A stretch of 64,000 nt of DNA from Nonomuraea indica. GTDB taxonomy: Bacteria > Actinomycetota > Actinomycetes > Streptosporangiales > Streptosporangiaceae. The notes beneath the pieces were generated by a model. The model saw nothing but the letters and a program-made list of their open reading frames with translations. It was not told the origin of the DNA and did no database searches. A program made the translations under genes and the position numbers. The stretch is taken from positions 40,303 to 104,302 of the forward strand of contig NZ_KZ559472.1 in NCBI RefSeq assembly GCF_002850745.1. Reading direction: 5' to 3'. Positions 32,685 to 41,596 of the stretch are shown here, one piece after another; within the stretch, counting starts at the first letter, position 1; each line of letters starts with the position of its first letter.

Positions 32685-34115
32685 GTGCGCGAGCACGGGT
32701 TCCCCTGCGAGCTCACCATGGTGAGCGCCTATATGGGCCTGCTGGCCCTCTTCCTGCTCACCGCCGCGACCGGCTACTTCGTCGCCCAGGAGTTCGCCTT
32801 CGTGGCCGCCGACCGCGGGGTGCTGCGCGAGCAGGCCGCGGCCGGCGACAAGGCCGCCGACAAGGCCCTGCGGGTGACCGCCCGCCTGTCGTTCATGCTC
32901 TCCGGCGCCCAGCTCGGCATCACCGTGACGGCGCTGCTGGTCGGCTTCCTGGCCGAGCCGGCCATCGCCACCCTCGTCCGTCCCTGGCTGGCGGACACCG
33001 GGCTGCCTGACGCCGCCGTGACGGGCGTCTCCGTCGCCGTCGGCGTGTTCCTCGCCACCGTCGTCCAGATGGTGCTGGGCGAGCTGGCCCCCAAGAACCT
33101 CGGCATCCCCAGGCCCGAGCAGGTCGCCAAGTCGCTGGCCGGCTCGACGCTCGCCTACCTGGCCGTGGTCGGCCCGGTGGTGCGCCTGTTCGACTCGGCG
33201 GCCACCGGCCTGCTGCGGCGCGTCGGCATCGAGCCCGTCGAAGAGGTCGAGCACGGCGCCACCCCCGAGGAGCTCTCCCGGATCATCGCCGAGTCCACCG
33301 AGGCCGGCGAGCTGCCGCCCCGGCTTTCGGAGCTGCTGGAGCGGGCGCTGGAGTTCGGCGACCGCACCGCCGAGGAGATCATGGTCCCGCGCCCGCGCGT
33401 CGTCGTGCTGCGCGACTCCCAGCCGATCTCCGACCTCATCGGCGTGATGCGCGAGTGCGGCCACTCCCGCTACCCCGTCCTGGCCGGCGACGGCGACGTC
33501 GTGGGCATGGCCGGCGTCCGCGAACTGCTGTCGTCCGGCCTGGACGACGGCGGGGACGACGGCGGGGACGACGGTGAGCACGGCGGCGGGCACGACCGGC
33601 CGGTGCGCGACGTCATGCGCCCCGCCCGGCTGGTGCCCGACTCGCTGCCGCTGCCCGCCGTCCTGGAGGCGATGCGCTCGGCCGGCGACGACATCGTCTG
33701 CGTCATCGACGAGTACGGCGGCCTGGCCGGGGTCATCACCATCGAGGACCTGGCCGAGGAGCTGGTCGGCGAGCTGGTCGACGAGAACGACCCCGAGCCC
33801 GCCGGCGTGGTGGAGCGACCCGGCGGCGCCTGGGACGTGCCCGGCAGCCTGCGGCTCGACGAGGTCGAGCGGGCCACCGGCATCGCGCTGCCCGAGAGCG
33901 ACGACTACGACACGCTCGCCGGCCTCGTGCTGGCGCGGCTCGGCCGGATGCCGGACGCGGGCGACAAGGTCGTCGTGCCCACCGCGCCCGAGACCGATCC
34001 GTTCGCCCAGAACGAACACGAGCACCTGGCCGAGCTGACCGTCCTGTCGCTCAACCGCCGGGTGCCCGAATGGGTGCGGCTGGCGCCGCTGCGGCACGCG
34101 GAGGCCGTCCGATGA
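32685..34115 (+). CDS. CNNM/CorC-type membrane transporter (hemolysin family)
   Basis: 476 residues. The N-terminal CNNM domain (about 20-190) has three or four membrane helices with LMLSG-type (SFMLSGAQLGITVTALLVG) and VVQMVLGELAPKNL segments; a pair of CBS domains follows, interrupted by an Asp/Gly-rich insert (LDDGGDDGGDDGEHGGG) before RPVRDVM, and a CorC_HlyC domain ends the protein. Family members are linked to Mg2+ or Co2+ export. A GTG at 32685 has GGAG 9 nt upstream; ATG 32718 is an alternative. The next, similar gene overlaps by 4 bp. Confidence 0.9.
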   Translation: MREHGFPCELTMVSAYMGLLALFLLTAATGYFVAQEFAFVAADRGVLREQAAAGDKAADKALRVTARLSFMLSGAQLGITVTALLVGFLAEPAIATLVRPWLADTGLPDAAVTGVSVAVGVFLATVVQMVLGELAPKNLGIPRPEQVAKSLAGSTLAYLAVVGPVVRLFDSAATGLLRRVGIEPVEEVEHGATPEELSRIIAESTEAGELPPRLSELLERALEFGDRTAEEIMVPRPRVVVLRDSQPISDLIGVMRECGHSRYPVLAGDGDVVGMAGVRELLSSGLDDGGDDGGDDGEHGGGHDRPVRDVMRPARLVPDSLPLPAVLEAMRSAGDDIVCVIDEYGGLAGVITIEDLAEELVGELVDENDPEPAGVVERPGGAWDVPGSLRLDEVERATGIALPESDDYDTLAGLVLARLGRMPDAGDKVVVPTAPETDPFAQNEHEHLAELTVLSLNRRVPEWVRLAPLRHAEAVR

Positions 34116-35131
34116 CGACCCTGATCCTCTTCAGCCTCGCGTTGCTGGCGCTGAACGCCCTGTTCGTGGCGGCCGAGTTCGCCTTCGTCAGCTCCCGCAG
34201 GCACCGCCTGGAGGAGACGGCGAGCGGCGGCAACCGCCTGGTCCGGATCGCCGCCAAGTCGGCGGTCGGCGGCTCGCGGCAGCTCTCGCTGATGCTGGCC
34301 GGAGCGCAGCTCGGCATCACGGTGTGCACGCTGATCCTCGGCCAGGTCACCGAGCCCGCCATCGAGCACTCCCTGGAGCCCGTCTTCGCCGCCATCGGCG
34401 TGCCGGAGCAGCTCAGGATGCCGATCGCGCTGACGCTCGCGCTGGCCCTGGTGACGTTCCTGCACATGGTCATCGGCGAGATGGCGCCCAAGTCGTGGGC
34501 GCTCACCCATCCCGAGCGTGCCGCCCTGCTCCTGACGCTGCCGTTCCGGGCGTTCGTGACGGTGATGCGGCCGCTGCTGTCGGCGCTGAACGGCCTGACG
34601 AACGTGATCCTGCGCCTGTTCGGCGTGCAGCCGCGCGACGAGCTGGCCACCACCAGGACGCCCCGCCAGCTCGCCATGCTGGTGGGCGAGTCGGGCCGGA
34701 TGGGCCTGCTCGACCGCGAGGAGCACGACCTGCTGACGCGGGCGCTGCGGCTGCAGGCCGAGGGCATCGAGCGGCTGATGGTGCCGATCGGCGAGGCCGT
34801 CACGGTGCCCCCGTCGGCCGACGCCGCCCGCATCAGGAAGGTCGCCCGCGACAGCGGCCACCTGCGGCTGCTCGTCGGCGAGCCCGGCGAGGTCAAGGGT
34901 GTCCTGCACGCCCGTGACGCGCTGCTCCAGCCCGCCCGTACGGCCGGCGACCTGGCCCGCCCGGCACCGCGGCTGGCGTGCGTCACGCAGGTGCCGGAGG
35001 CCGTGACGGCCCTGCAGGAGGCGCGGGCGCACGTGGCACTGGTCACCGGCCAGGACGGCGCGGTCATCGGCCTGGTGACGCTGACGGACCTGATCGGCGA
35101 GCTGCTCGACACGCGCGTGAAGGCGGCGTGA
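34112..35131 (+). CDS. CNNM-type membrane transporter, second of a pair
   Basis: 339 residues, a shorter paralogue of the preceding gene: a CNNM domain with LNALFVAAEFAFVSSRRHRLEE, SLMLAGAQLGITVCTLILGQ and MVIGEMAPKSWA, then weak CBS domains, without the C-terminal CorC_HlyC domain. The ATGA overlap means the two are translated together and probably form a heteromeric complex. The two-gene order is common in actinobacteria. The ion handled is not known. Confidence 0.9.
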   Translation: MTTLILFSLALLALNALFVAAEFAFVSSRRHRLEETASGGNRLVRIAAKSAVGGSRQLSLMLAGAQLGITVCTLILGQVTEPAIEHSLEPVFAAIGVPEQLRMPIALTLALALVTFLHMVIGEMAPKSWALTHPERAALLLTLPFRAFVTVMRPLLSALNGLTNVILRLFGVQPRDELATTRTPRQLAMLVGESGRMGLLDREEHDLLTRALRLQAEGIERLMVPIGEAVTVPPSADAARIRKVARDSGHLRLLVGEPGEVKGVLHARDALLQPARTAGDLARPAPRLACVTQVPEAVTALQEARAHVALVTGQDGAVIGLVTLTDLIGELLDTRVKAA

Positions 35132-35165
35132 CCCGACTGCGGGCGCGTCCGCTGAGTCCCCGGTG

Positions 35166-35214
35166 ACCGGGGAGCGCGCCCCGTGACGGTTCCGTCACCG
35201 GGGAGCGCGCCCCG
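35166..35214. repeat. 18-bp duplication flanking a small hairpin
   Basis: ACCGGGGAGCGCGCCCCG occurs at 35166-35183 and again at 35197-35214, with TGACGGTTCCGTCA between them, itself a 6-bp hairpin. It lies in the gap between the convergent CNNM and LuxR genes and may serve as a termination region. Confidence 0.6.
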
Positions 35215-35265
35215 GAGCCCCTGTCGCCGCCGTGAGGTGCCGGACGCCCTCGTCCCCGGGGCCGC

Positions 35266-37911
35266 TCAGGCGAGGCCGGCGAGCTCGCCGCGGGAGGCGA
35301 CGCCCAGCTTGGGATAGGCCTTGTACAGGTGGTAGCCGACGGTGCGAGGGCTCAGGAAGAGCTGGGCGGCGATGTCCTTGTTGGACAGTCCGCGGGCGGC
35401 GAGCTGGACGATCTGCCGTTCCTGCGGTGTCAGGCCGGTCGTGCGGTCCGGTACGGGCGCGGTGGTCAGATCGCCGGCGGCCTGGAGCTCGGCCCGGGCA
35501 CGGTTGGCCCAGGGGGCGGCGCCCAGGCGCTCGAAGCTCTCCATGGCCTCACGCAGGTGGCCGACAGCGGCGCCGCGCCGGCGGGTCCTGCGCAGCCACT
35601 CCCCGTACAGCAGCCGGGTACGCGCGTGCTCGAAGACCGGCCCGCCGGCATCCAATGCCGCGAGGTAGTGCGCCTCGGCGTCGTCCCCGGCGAGCAGCGC
35701 CAGGCACCGCTCGATGAGGTGGCGCTGGTCGAGGCGCGCATACCGGGCCAGGGCAGGCCTGGCCCTTTCCGGCTCGCCGCTGCGTACGGCCGCCTCCACC
35801 AGGTCGGGCACGCACCGGATGGCCGAGACGTGGTACCAGCCGGGCCCTTCCGTGAGCGCTTCGAGCCGGCCGAGCGCCGTCTCCGCCCGGCCCTGTCCCA
35901 GGTCCATCAGCGCGTGGGCCCAGTCGGTCCACATGGCGCCCTGCATGGGCGCGGCCGGGCCACGTGCGACCTCGGCGGTGAGCCGGTGATGGCCCTCCTC
36001 GTCGCCTTCGACGGCGGCCAGGTAGGCGAGCAGACCCCTGTTCAGCGCGGCCCACTGGTGCTGGCCGGTGTTCTCGGCCAGGCGCAGGGCGGTGGTCGCG
36101 GCGGTGCCCGCCTCGTGGAGGCGGCCGCTGTGGAAGAGCTCGGCCTGCGCCTGGAAGTACAGCACCATGGGCAGGACACCGATGCTGCCCTCCGCGTGGC
36201 AGCGGGCGACCAGGCGGGCGGACAGCTGCAGGGTGGCGGCGTCCAGCCCGGCGATGAGCGGCGTGCCGCAGGCCATGGCCGCCAGCCCGGGCGGGTACGC
36301 GGCCATGGCGTGCCCGGCATCGGCCACGGCCTGCTCCAGCGGGCTCACGGCGGCCGGGTCGCCGCCGAACAGCCGGGTGAGGGCGGCGTCCTGGAGGCGG
36401 GCCAGGGCGGCGACGGGCTCGTCGAGGGCGTTCTCCGACATGGCCCGCGCCAGGCGTGCCGACACCTCGAACAGCTGGGCCTCGCCGGCGTACCAGGCGG
36501 TCTGGTAGGCGCGGACCAGCAGGGCCGGGTCCATGAGGGCGGCTTCGGTCATCAGGCGGTGCGCCTCGCCGTACTGCCCCCGCCCGAAATGGATGGTGGC
36601 CTGCGTGTGGACGATGCGCGAGCGCAGGGCGGGCTCGACGGTGAGCGCGTCGGCCTCGCCCGCGAGCGCCTGAGCCCAGTCCAGGTTGCCCGCCTCGGCG
36701 GCGGACTCGGCAGCGAGGGTGAGCCGGCGGGCGCGGGCCTCCCGGGCGCGGGCCTCGTCGTCGCGGTGGGTGAGCGCGGCGGCGCGCTGGTACGCGGTGG
36801 CCGCGGCGGCGTACCCGTGCCGGCGCGCGGCCCGCTGGGCGGTGCGTTCGAGCTCCGCCGCCACGTCCTCGTCGGGGCCGACGGTCGCCGCGGCCAGGTG
36901 CCAGGCCCGCCGGTCCGCGTGGTGATCGCCGATCAGCGCCTGGGCGAGCGCGGCGTGCACGGCCAGCCGTGAACTGATGGGGGCCCGCTGGTAGACGGCC
37001 TCGCGGATCAGCGGATGACGGAAGCGGACGTGCTGCCCGGCGGTGGTCACGAGCCCTTCGGCCTCGGCCGGGCGCAGATCGGCGGGAGTCACGCCGAGCA
37101 ACGCGGCCGCGGCGAGCACCTCGTCCAGGCCCTCTCCGGCGGCGGCCACCAGCAGCAGGGTCTGGGTCGCGGCCGGCAGGTGGTCCACCTGGCTGTGGAA
37201 GGCGGCCTGCAGCCGGCTGCTCAGCGGAAGAGCGCCCGGCCCGTGGGGGTCGTGACGCAGGGCGCCGGGCAGTTCGATGAGCGCCAGCGGGTTGCCCTGC
37301 GCCTCGGCGAGCACCCGGTAACGCTGGCCCGGCGTCAGGCTGCTTCCCTTCAGCAGAGCGGCCGCGGCCGACGAGGGCAGGCCGGTCAGCGTGATCTCGG
37401 GCAGCCCGTACGTGTCGTCCTCGCGGGTGGTCATGATGAGGGCCAGGCCCTCGGCGTCCAGCCGCCGGGCGGCGAAGACCAGTGCGGCGCGGGAGCCGGG
37501 GTCCAGCCAGTGCGCGTCGTCGATGAGGCACAGGACGGGACCGTCTTCGGCCACCTCCGCCAGCAGTGACAGCGCGGCCATGCCGACGAGCAGCGCGTCG
37601 GCGCCCTGCGCCTCCGTCAGGCCGAGCGCCGCCTCCAGCGCGCGCCGCTGCGGAGGCGGCAGCTTGCCCGTCCTGTCCAGGGCCGGGCGGAGCAACAGGT
37701 GCAGCCCCGCGTACGCCAGCTCGGTCTCGGACGGCACGCCGCTGCGCCGGATGACCTGGATGCCCTCGGCGCGTCCCGCGGCATGGTCGAGCAGCGCGGT
37801 CTTGCCGATTCCCGGCTCGCCCTTGATCACCAGAGCGCCGCTGCGCCCTGACCGCACCGTGGCGAGAAGGTCGTCGATGACTGATGTCTCGGCCTCTCGC
37901 CCGTACAGCAT
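35266..37911 (-). CDS. LAL-type LuxR transcriptional regulator with AAA ATPase
   Basis: 881 residues. An N-terminal AAA/STAND ATPase shows the P-loop KGEPGIGKTALLDHA and Walker B VLCLIDDAHWLD; the long middle is helical, TPR-like repeats; the C-terminus is a LuxR helix-turn-helix (LTPQERQIVQLAARGLSNKDI). Such LAL (MalT-like) proteins usually activate nearby genes after binding a ligand in the repeat region. Start ATG with GGGAG 3 nt before it. The SnoaL-like gene is transcribed divergently 75 bp away and is the likely target. Confidence 0.92.
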   Translation of the reverse strand: MLYGREAETSVIDDLLATVRSGRSGALVIKGEPGIGKTALLDHAAGRAEGIQVIRRSGVPSETELAYAGLHLLLRPALDRTGKLPPPQRRALEAALGLTEAQGADALLVGMAALSLLAEVAEDGPVLCLIDDAHWLDPGSRAALVFAARRLDAEGLALIMTTREDDTYGLPEITLTGLPSSAAAALLKGSSLTPGQRYRVLAEAQGNPLALIELPGALRHDPHGPGALPLSSRLQAAFHSQVDHLPAATQTLLLVAAAGEGLDEVLAAAALLGVTPADLRPAEAEGLVTTAGQHVRFRHPLIREAVYQRAPISSRLAVHAALAQALIGDHHADRRAWHLAAATVGPDEDVAAELERTAQRAARRHGYAAAATAYQRAAALTHRDDEARAREARARRLTLAAESAAEAGNLDWAQALAGEADALTVEPALRSRIVHTQATIHFGRGQYGEAHRLMTEAALMDPALLVRAYQTAWYAGEAQLFEVSARLARAMSENALDEPVAALARLQDAALTRLFGGDPAAVSPLEQAVADAGHAMAAYPPGLAAMACGTPLIAGLDAATLQLSARLVARCHAEGSIGVLPMVLYFQAQAELFHSGRLHEAGTAATTALRLAENTGQHQWAALNRGLLAYLAAVEGDEEGHHRLTAEVARGPAAPMQGAMWTDWAHALMDLGQGRAETALGRLEALTEGPGWYHVSAIRCVPDLVEAAVRSGEPERARPALARYARLDQRHLIERCLALLAGDDAEAHYLAALDAGGPVFEHARTRLLYGEWLRRTRRRGAAVGHLREAMESFERLGAAPWANRARAELQAAGDLTTAPVPDRTTGLTPQERQIVQLAARGLSNKDIAAQLFLSPRTVGYHLYKAYPKLGVASRGELAGLA

Positions 37912-37986
37912 GAGCTCCCTTTACCGATACAAGTCGTTAATCGCGACAGATGCCCATTATGGGAGGTTTCTCTAGCGTTCCTGCTC

Positions 37987-38355
37987 ATGCAGAACATCGA
38001 CGAGCTCATCGCTCGCTACATCGCCACCTGGAACGAGACCGACCGCGCCGCCCGTCGCACGGCCATCGAGGAGCTGTGGTCCCCGGACGGCGTCTACACC
38101 GACCCGATGGCGGTCGCCGCCGGCACCGACGCGATCGACGCCACCATCGCGGCCGTCCAGGAGCAGTTCCCCGGCTTCACCTTCAGCTTGGCGGGGCCGG
38201 TCGACGCCCATCACGACATCGCCCGCTTCACCTGGGAGCTGGCGCAGGACGGCGCCGAAGCCCTGGTGGTGGGCTTCGACGTGGCGGTGATCACTGCCGA
38301 GGGTCGCATCGACCGCGTCCACGGCTTCCTCGACAAGATCCCCACGGGCGCGTGA
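37987..38355 (+). CDS. SnoaL-like (NTF2-fold) protein
   Basis: 122 residues, a single cone-shaped NTF2 fold. The sequence MQNIDELIARYIATWNETD and WSPDGVYTDPMA is typical of SnoaL-like ketosteroid-isomerase relatives that bind small hydrophobic ligands; whether it is an enzyme cannot be seen. TAGCGT stands 8 nt before the ATG. It is divergent from the LAL regulator, and an imperfect palindrome CCCATTATGGG at about 37950 lies between them. Confidence 0.85.
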   Translation: MQNIDELIARYIATWNETDRAARRTAIEELWSPDGVYTDPMAVAAGTDAIDATIAAVQEQFPGFTFSLAGPVDAHHDIARFTWELAQDGAEALVVGFDVAVITAEGRIDRVHGFLDKIPTGA

Positions 38356-38357
38356 CC

Positions 38358-38540
38358 ATGGCACTGGACGGGCTCCGCCCGGACGTACGCGCACCCGCCT
38401 GGGATGCGCGCGACGAGCTGGAGCGCTGGTTGCTCGTCCGTGCCACGTCCTCGACGTCATGGACGGTCCGGAAGGGACCGATCGGTGTCCGGCGTCACCG
38501 TCGGCGCTTTCCCTGCTCGCTGCGGGCGACTGTGAGCTAA
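38358..38540 (+). CDS. Possible small protein or remnant after the SnoaL-like gene
   Basis: A 60-codon frame begins ATG 2 nt after the SnoaL stop. The first 35 codons (MALDGLRPDVRAPAWDARDE and on) have high third-position GC, the rest are Arg-rich and look random, so it may be a truncated gene. No family is recognised. The following 90 bp up to the tRNA-Leu terminator show nothing. Confidence 0.3.
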   Translation: MALDGLRPDVRAPAWDARDELERWLLVRATSSTSWTVRKGPIGVRRHRRRFPCSLRATVS

Positions 38541-38632
38541 ATCACACAAAGAGTCAGCAGGGACCCGCAAGCGGCCACGTCCACCGCCCGCCCGTGGAGC
38601 ACAGCCGCACCACCAGGCCGCGAGAAGGAAGA

Positions 38633-38666
38633 AGCCCCGGCTCTTGCGAACCGGGGCTGCTTTCGT
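38633..38666 (-). terminator. Terminator downstream of tRNA-Leu
   Basis: On the minus strand AGCCCCGG pairs with CCGGGGCT around a 10-nt loop and is followed by TCTTCCTTCT. It lies about 35 nt beyond the 3' end of the tRNA. Confidence 0.8.
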
Positions 38667-38701
38667 CAGTGTGGGTCTGCCGAACTCATCGGCGACCGGA
38701 G

Positions 38702-38784
38702 TGGGCGAGGAGGGATTTGAACCCTCACGTCCTTGCGGACACACGGACCTGAACCGTGCGCGTCTGCCGTTCCGCCACCCGCCC
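38702..38784 (-). tRNA. tRNA-Leu (anticodon CAG)
   Basis: On the minus strand the acceptor GGGCGGG pairs with CTCGCCC (one G-U), the discriminator is A, the anticodon loop reads TTCAGGT (anticodon CAG), the long variable arm TGTCCGCAAGGACG is present, and the T arm has GGTTCAAATCC. No CCA is encoded. CUG is the dominant leucine codon in this genome. Confidence 0.93.
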
Positions 38785-38978
38785 TTGTGGGTGCGGAGAA
38801 ACATTAGCACGGAACAGCCGGTGCTACTGAACCCGGATACGATCGCATAAGACACGGGAGCGGAGGAGCTGGGCGCGAGCGCCGACGAGCGCCCAGCCGG
38901 CCGTCCCGTGGGACGAGCGGGCCAGGCGCGCGGGCGCCCGGGGCCGCGATCATATGCACGGAGGAAGGGAGGTACCCG

Positions 38979-39719
38979 GTGGGAGTCCTTCAGCGCTTCG
39001 AGCGAAGGCTCGAAGGCTTGGTTGAGGGGGCCTTTGCGCGGGCGTTCAAATCTGACCTTCAGCCGGTCGAGGTCGCCAGCGCGGTTCAGCGTGAGATGGA
39101 CGAGCGGGCGGCGATCGTCGCCCAGGGTCGCACGCTCGTGCCCAACGACTTCGTGGTGGAGCTGTCGACGACCGACAGCGAACGGCTTGAGGTCTACACC
39201 GACAGCATCAGCCACGAGCTGGCCAACCTCGCCAGGGAGTACGCCAAGGAGCAGGGCTACTCCTTCGTGGGACCGGTCCGGGTCCGTTTCGAGACCGCCT
39301 CCGATCTGGCGGTGGGCTTGTTCCGCATCAGGTCCGGCGTCATCCGTGGCGCGACGGTCGAGCAGGACGAGATCCGCCAGCCGGCGAGCGACCTGCCTCC
39401 GTCCCGGCCCAACGCCTTCGGCGGGCGGCCCAGGCTGCTCGTCTCCACCCAGGACGACCCGCAGGGTGACCGCTCCTACGAGCTGACCACTCCGGTGACC
39501 CTGCTCGGCAGGGGCACCGACTGCGACCTCCGCCTGGTCGATCCCGGCGTCTCCCGCCACCACGCGGAGCTGCGCGTCGAGGGGCAGCAGGTGCTGCTCG
39601 TCGACCTGGGGTCCACCAACGGCACTTTCGTCAACGGCCAGCCGGTACGCAGTATCGAGCTCCAGAACGGCACGCGAGTGACGCTGGGGCGTACGACACT
39701 GGTGTTCCGGCGCGATTAG
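38979..39719 (+). CDS. fhaA: FhaA-type protein (DUF3662 + FHA)
   Basis: 246 residues. An N-terminal DUF3662 domain (1-120, GVLQRFERRLEGLVEGAFAR) is followed by a C-terminal FHA domain with LLGRGTDCDLRL, SRHHAEL and GSTNGTF, which binds phosphothreonine peptides. In mycobacteria FhaA binds the pseudokinase MviN and restrains peptidoglycan synthesis. The linker is much shorter than in the mycobacterial protein (about 527 residues there). It starts at GTG after GAGGAAGGGAGG and opens the kinase operon; FhaB starts 17 nt after its stop. Confidence 0.93.
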   Translation: MGVLQRFERRLEGLVEGAFARAFKSDLQPVEVASAVQREMDERAAIVAQGRTLVPNDFVVELSTTDSERLEVYTDSISHELANLAREYAKEQGYSFVGPVRVRFETASDLAVGLFRIRSGVIRGATVEQDEIRQPASDLPPSRPNAFGGRPRLLVSTQDDPQGDRSYELTTPVTLLGRGTDCDLRLVDPGVSRHHAELRVEGQQVLLVDLGSTNGTFVNGQPVRSIELQNGTRVTLGRTTLVFRRD

Positions 39720-39736
39720 GGGTAGACAAACGGTCC

Positions 39737-40207
39737 ATGTCCGAGCTCACGCTGCTGCTGATCCGGCTCGCCTTCCTGGCGGTGCTGTGGTTCTTCGTCA
39801 TTGCCGCAGTCGGCGTGATCCGGACAGACTTGTTCGGGTCGCGTACGACTCCCGCGGGTCCACGAAAAGCCGCGAAACCCGCCAAACCGGCGGCGAAACC
39901 GAAGAGCAAGAAGAACGAGCCACGCCAGCTCGTCGTCACAGGTGGCCCGTTGCAGGGCACCACCATTAACCTCACGGAGACGCCCATCACCATTGGCCGG
40001 GCCAATGACGCCACGCTGGTGGTCACCGACGACTACGCCTCCAGCCGGCACGCCCGGCTCTTCCCTCAGGACGGTCAGTGGATCGTGGAAGATCTCGGTT
40101 CGACCAACGGCACGTATCTCGACCGCTCGAAAGTCACCCGCCCGACACCGGTGCCGCTCGGAGTTCCGATCCGCGTCGGCAAGACAGTCATTGAATTGCG
40201 CAAATGA
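39737..40207 (+). CDS. fhaB: FhaB/FipA (membrane-anchored FHA protein)
   Basis: 156 residues. One N-terminal membrane helix (5-27), an Ala/Lys/Pro linker rich in AKPAKPAAKPKSKK, then an FHA domain with TIGRANDATLVV, SSRHARLF and GSTNGTYLD. It is expected to recruit phosphorylated division and cell-wall proteins to the membrane, as FipA (FhaB) does with FtsZ and FtsQ in mycobacteria. The stop overlaps the pstP start by 4 bp. Confidence 0.93.
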   Translation: MSELTLLLIRLAFLAVLWFFVIAAVGVIRTDLFGSRTTPAGPRKAAKPAKPAAKPKSKKNEPRQLVVTGGPLQGTTINLTETPITIGRANDATLVVTDDYASSRHARLFPQDGQWIVEDLGSTNGTYLDRSKVTRPTPVPLGVPIRVGKTVIELRK

Positions 40208-41487
40208 CCATCGCACTCCGCTACGCCGCCCGCTCGGACGTCGGCCTCCTCCGCGAAGGGAACGAGGACTCGGCGTACGCCAGCGGCCGCCTGCTCGCCG
40301 TCGCCGACGGCATGGGCGGGCACGCACACGGCGAGGTGGCGAGCTCCGTCGCCATCTCCGCAATGGCCTCGCTCGAAGAGGTCCAACAGGGCGGTGACCT
40401 GCTCAACGCCATCGAGGCAGCAGTGCGCGACGCCAACCGCAGGCTGCACGAGATGGTCGGGCGGGACCCGAGCCTCAAGGGCATGGGCACCACGCTCACC
40501 GCCATGCTCTGGAACGGCACCCAGGTGGCTCTGGTGCACGTCGGCGACTCGCGCGCCTACCTGCTCAGACGCGGGGAGCTCTACCAGATCACCCACGACC
40601 ACACGCTGGTGCAACAGCTGGTCGACGACGGGCGCATCACCCCCGAGGAGGCGGCGACGCACCCGCAGCGCTCGATCCTGCTGCGGGCGCTCGACGGCAG
40701 CGGCGAGGTCGATCCCGATCTCACCCTGCGCGAGGCCCAGATCGGCGACCGCTACCTGCTGTGCTCCGACGGGCTGTCGGGAGTCGTGAGCGCGGAGACG
40801 CTGCACGCCACGCTGACCAACATCGACGACCCCGAAGAAGTGGTCCGGCAGCTCATCGACCTGGCCAACCGGGGCGGCGGGCCCGACAACATCACCTGCG
40901 TGCTGGCCGACGTGCTGGAGATCGGCGAGGGGCAGCAGCTTCCGGCCGAAGCGGCGGTCGTCGGCGCGGCGGGCATGAACCGCCTGCACCCGGCCCCTCC
41001 CGACACCTCACCGGGGCAGCCCGGCGCGGTCACCGCGCCGCAGCCGGTGCTCCCCGGCGACGACGACGGCTTCGAGGAGCCGGGGGCGCGCGCGTCACGG
41101 CGGCCGCCCAGGCGCCGCCGCCTGTGGCCGGTGCTCGTCTCCGTGCTCGGCGTCGGCGCCGTCACCGCGGGCGTCGGCGGCTACTTCGGCTGGCAGTGGA
41201 CCCAGGAGCAGTTCTTCGTCGGCGCCACGAGCGGCGAGGTGGTGGTGTTCCAGGGCATCCAGCAGGAGGTCGGCCCCTTCCAGTTCTTCTCGGTCGCCAA
41301 GCGCACCGGCAGGCCCCTGTCCCAGCTCTCCGCGCCCGACCAGGCGCTGATCAGGGACGGCATCGAGGTGAAGAGCGTCGCCGAGGGCATCACCAAGATT
41401 AACGACATGGAGTTCACGACGGAGGAGAAGACGTCGCCGCCCGCGAGCGCGTCACCGACCCCCAGCAGCACGAAGACGAAGCCCTAG
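40204..41487 (+). CDS. pstP: Ser/Thr protein phosphatase PstP (PP2C family)
   Basis: 427 residues. The N-terminal PP2C domain (1-240) has the metal ligands in GNEDSAY, VADGMGGHAHGE and GGGPDNITCVL; it dephosphorylates PknA, PknB and their substrates. A Pro-rich linker leads to a membrane helix (about 305-330, LWPVLVSVLGVGAVTAGVGGY) and an external domain of about 80 residues ending in a Ser/Thr/Lys tail. It overlaps fhaB by 4 bp. A 109-bp gap with repeated GAGAC-like bases separates it from rodA. Confidence 0.95.
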   Translation: MTIALRYAARSDVGLLREGNEDSAYASGRLLAVADGMGGHAHGEVASSVAISAMASLEEVQQGGDLLNAIEAAVRDANRRLHEMVGRDPSLKGMGTTLTAMLWNGTQVALVHVGDSRAYLLRRGELYQITHDHTLVQQLVDDGRITPEEAATHPQRSILLRALDGSGEVDPDLTLREAQIGDRYLLCSDGLSGVVSAETLHATLTNIDDPEEVVRQLIDLANRGGGPDNITCVLADVLEIGEGQQLPAEAAVVGAAGMNRLHPAPPDTSPGQPGAVTAPQPVLPGDDDGFEEPGARASRRPPRRRRLWPVLVSVLGVGAVTAGVGGYFGWQWTQEQFFVGATSGEVVVFQGIQQEVGPFQFFSVAKRTGRPLSQLSAPDQALIRDGIEVKSVAEGITKINDMEFTTEEKTSPPASASPTPSSTKTKP

Positions 41488-41596
41488 AGACGGCGAAGCC
41501 CCGGAGACAGCGGAGAGCGCCCATAAGACCCCGCACAGACCGTAGAGACCGCGTAGACAAGGCCACAGAGACGAAGCCCTGGATGAGCAGCCCCAG

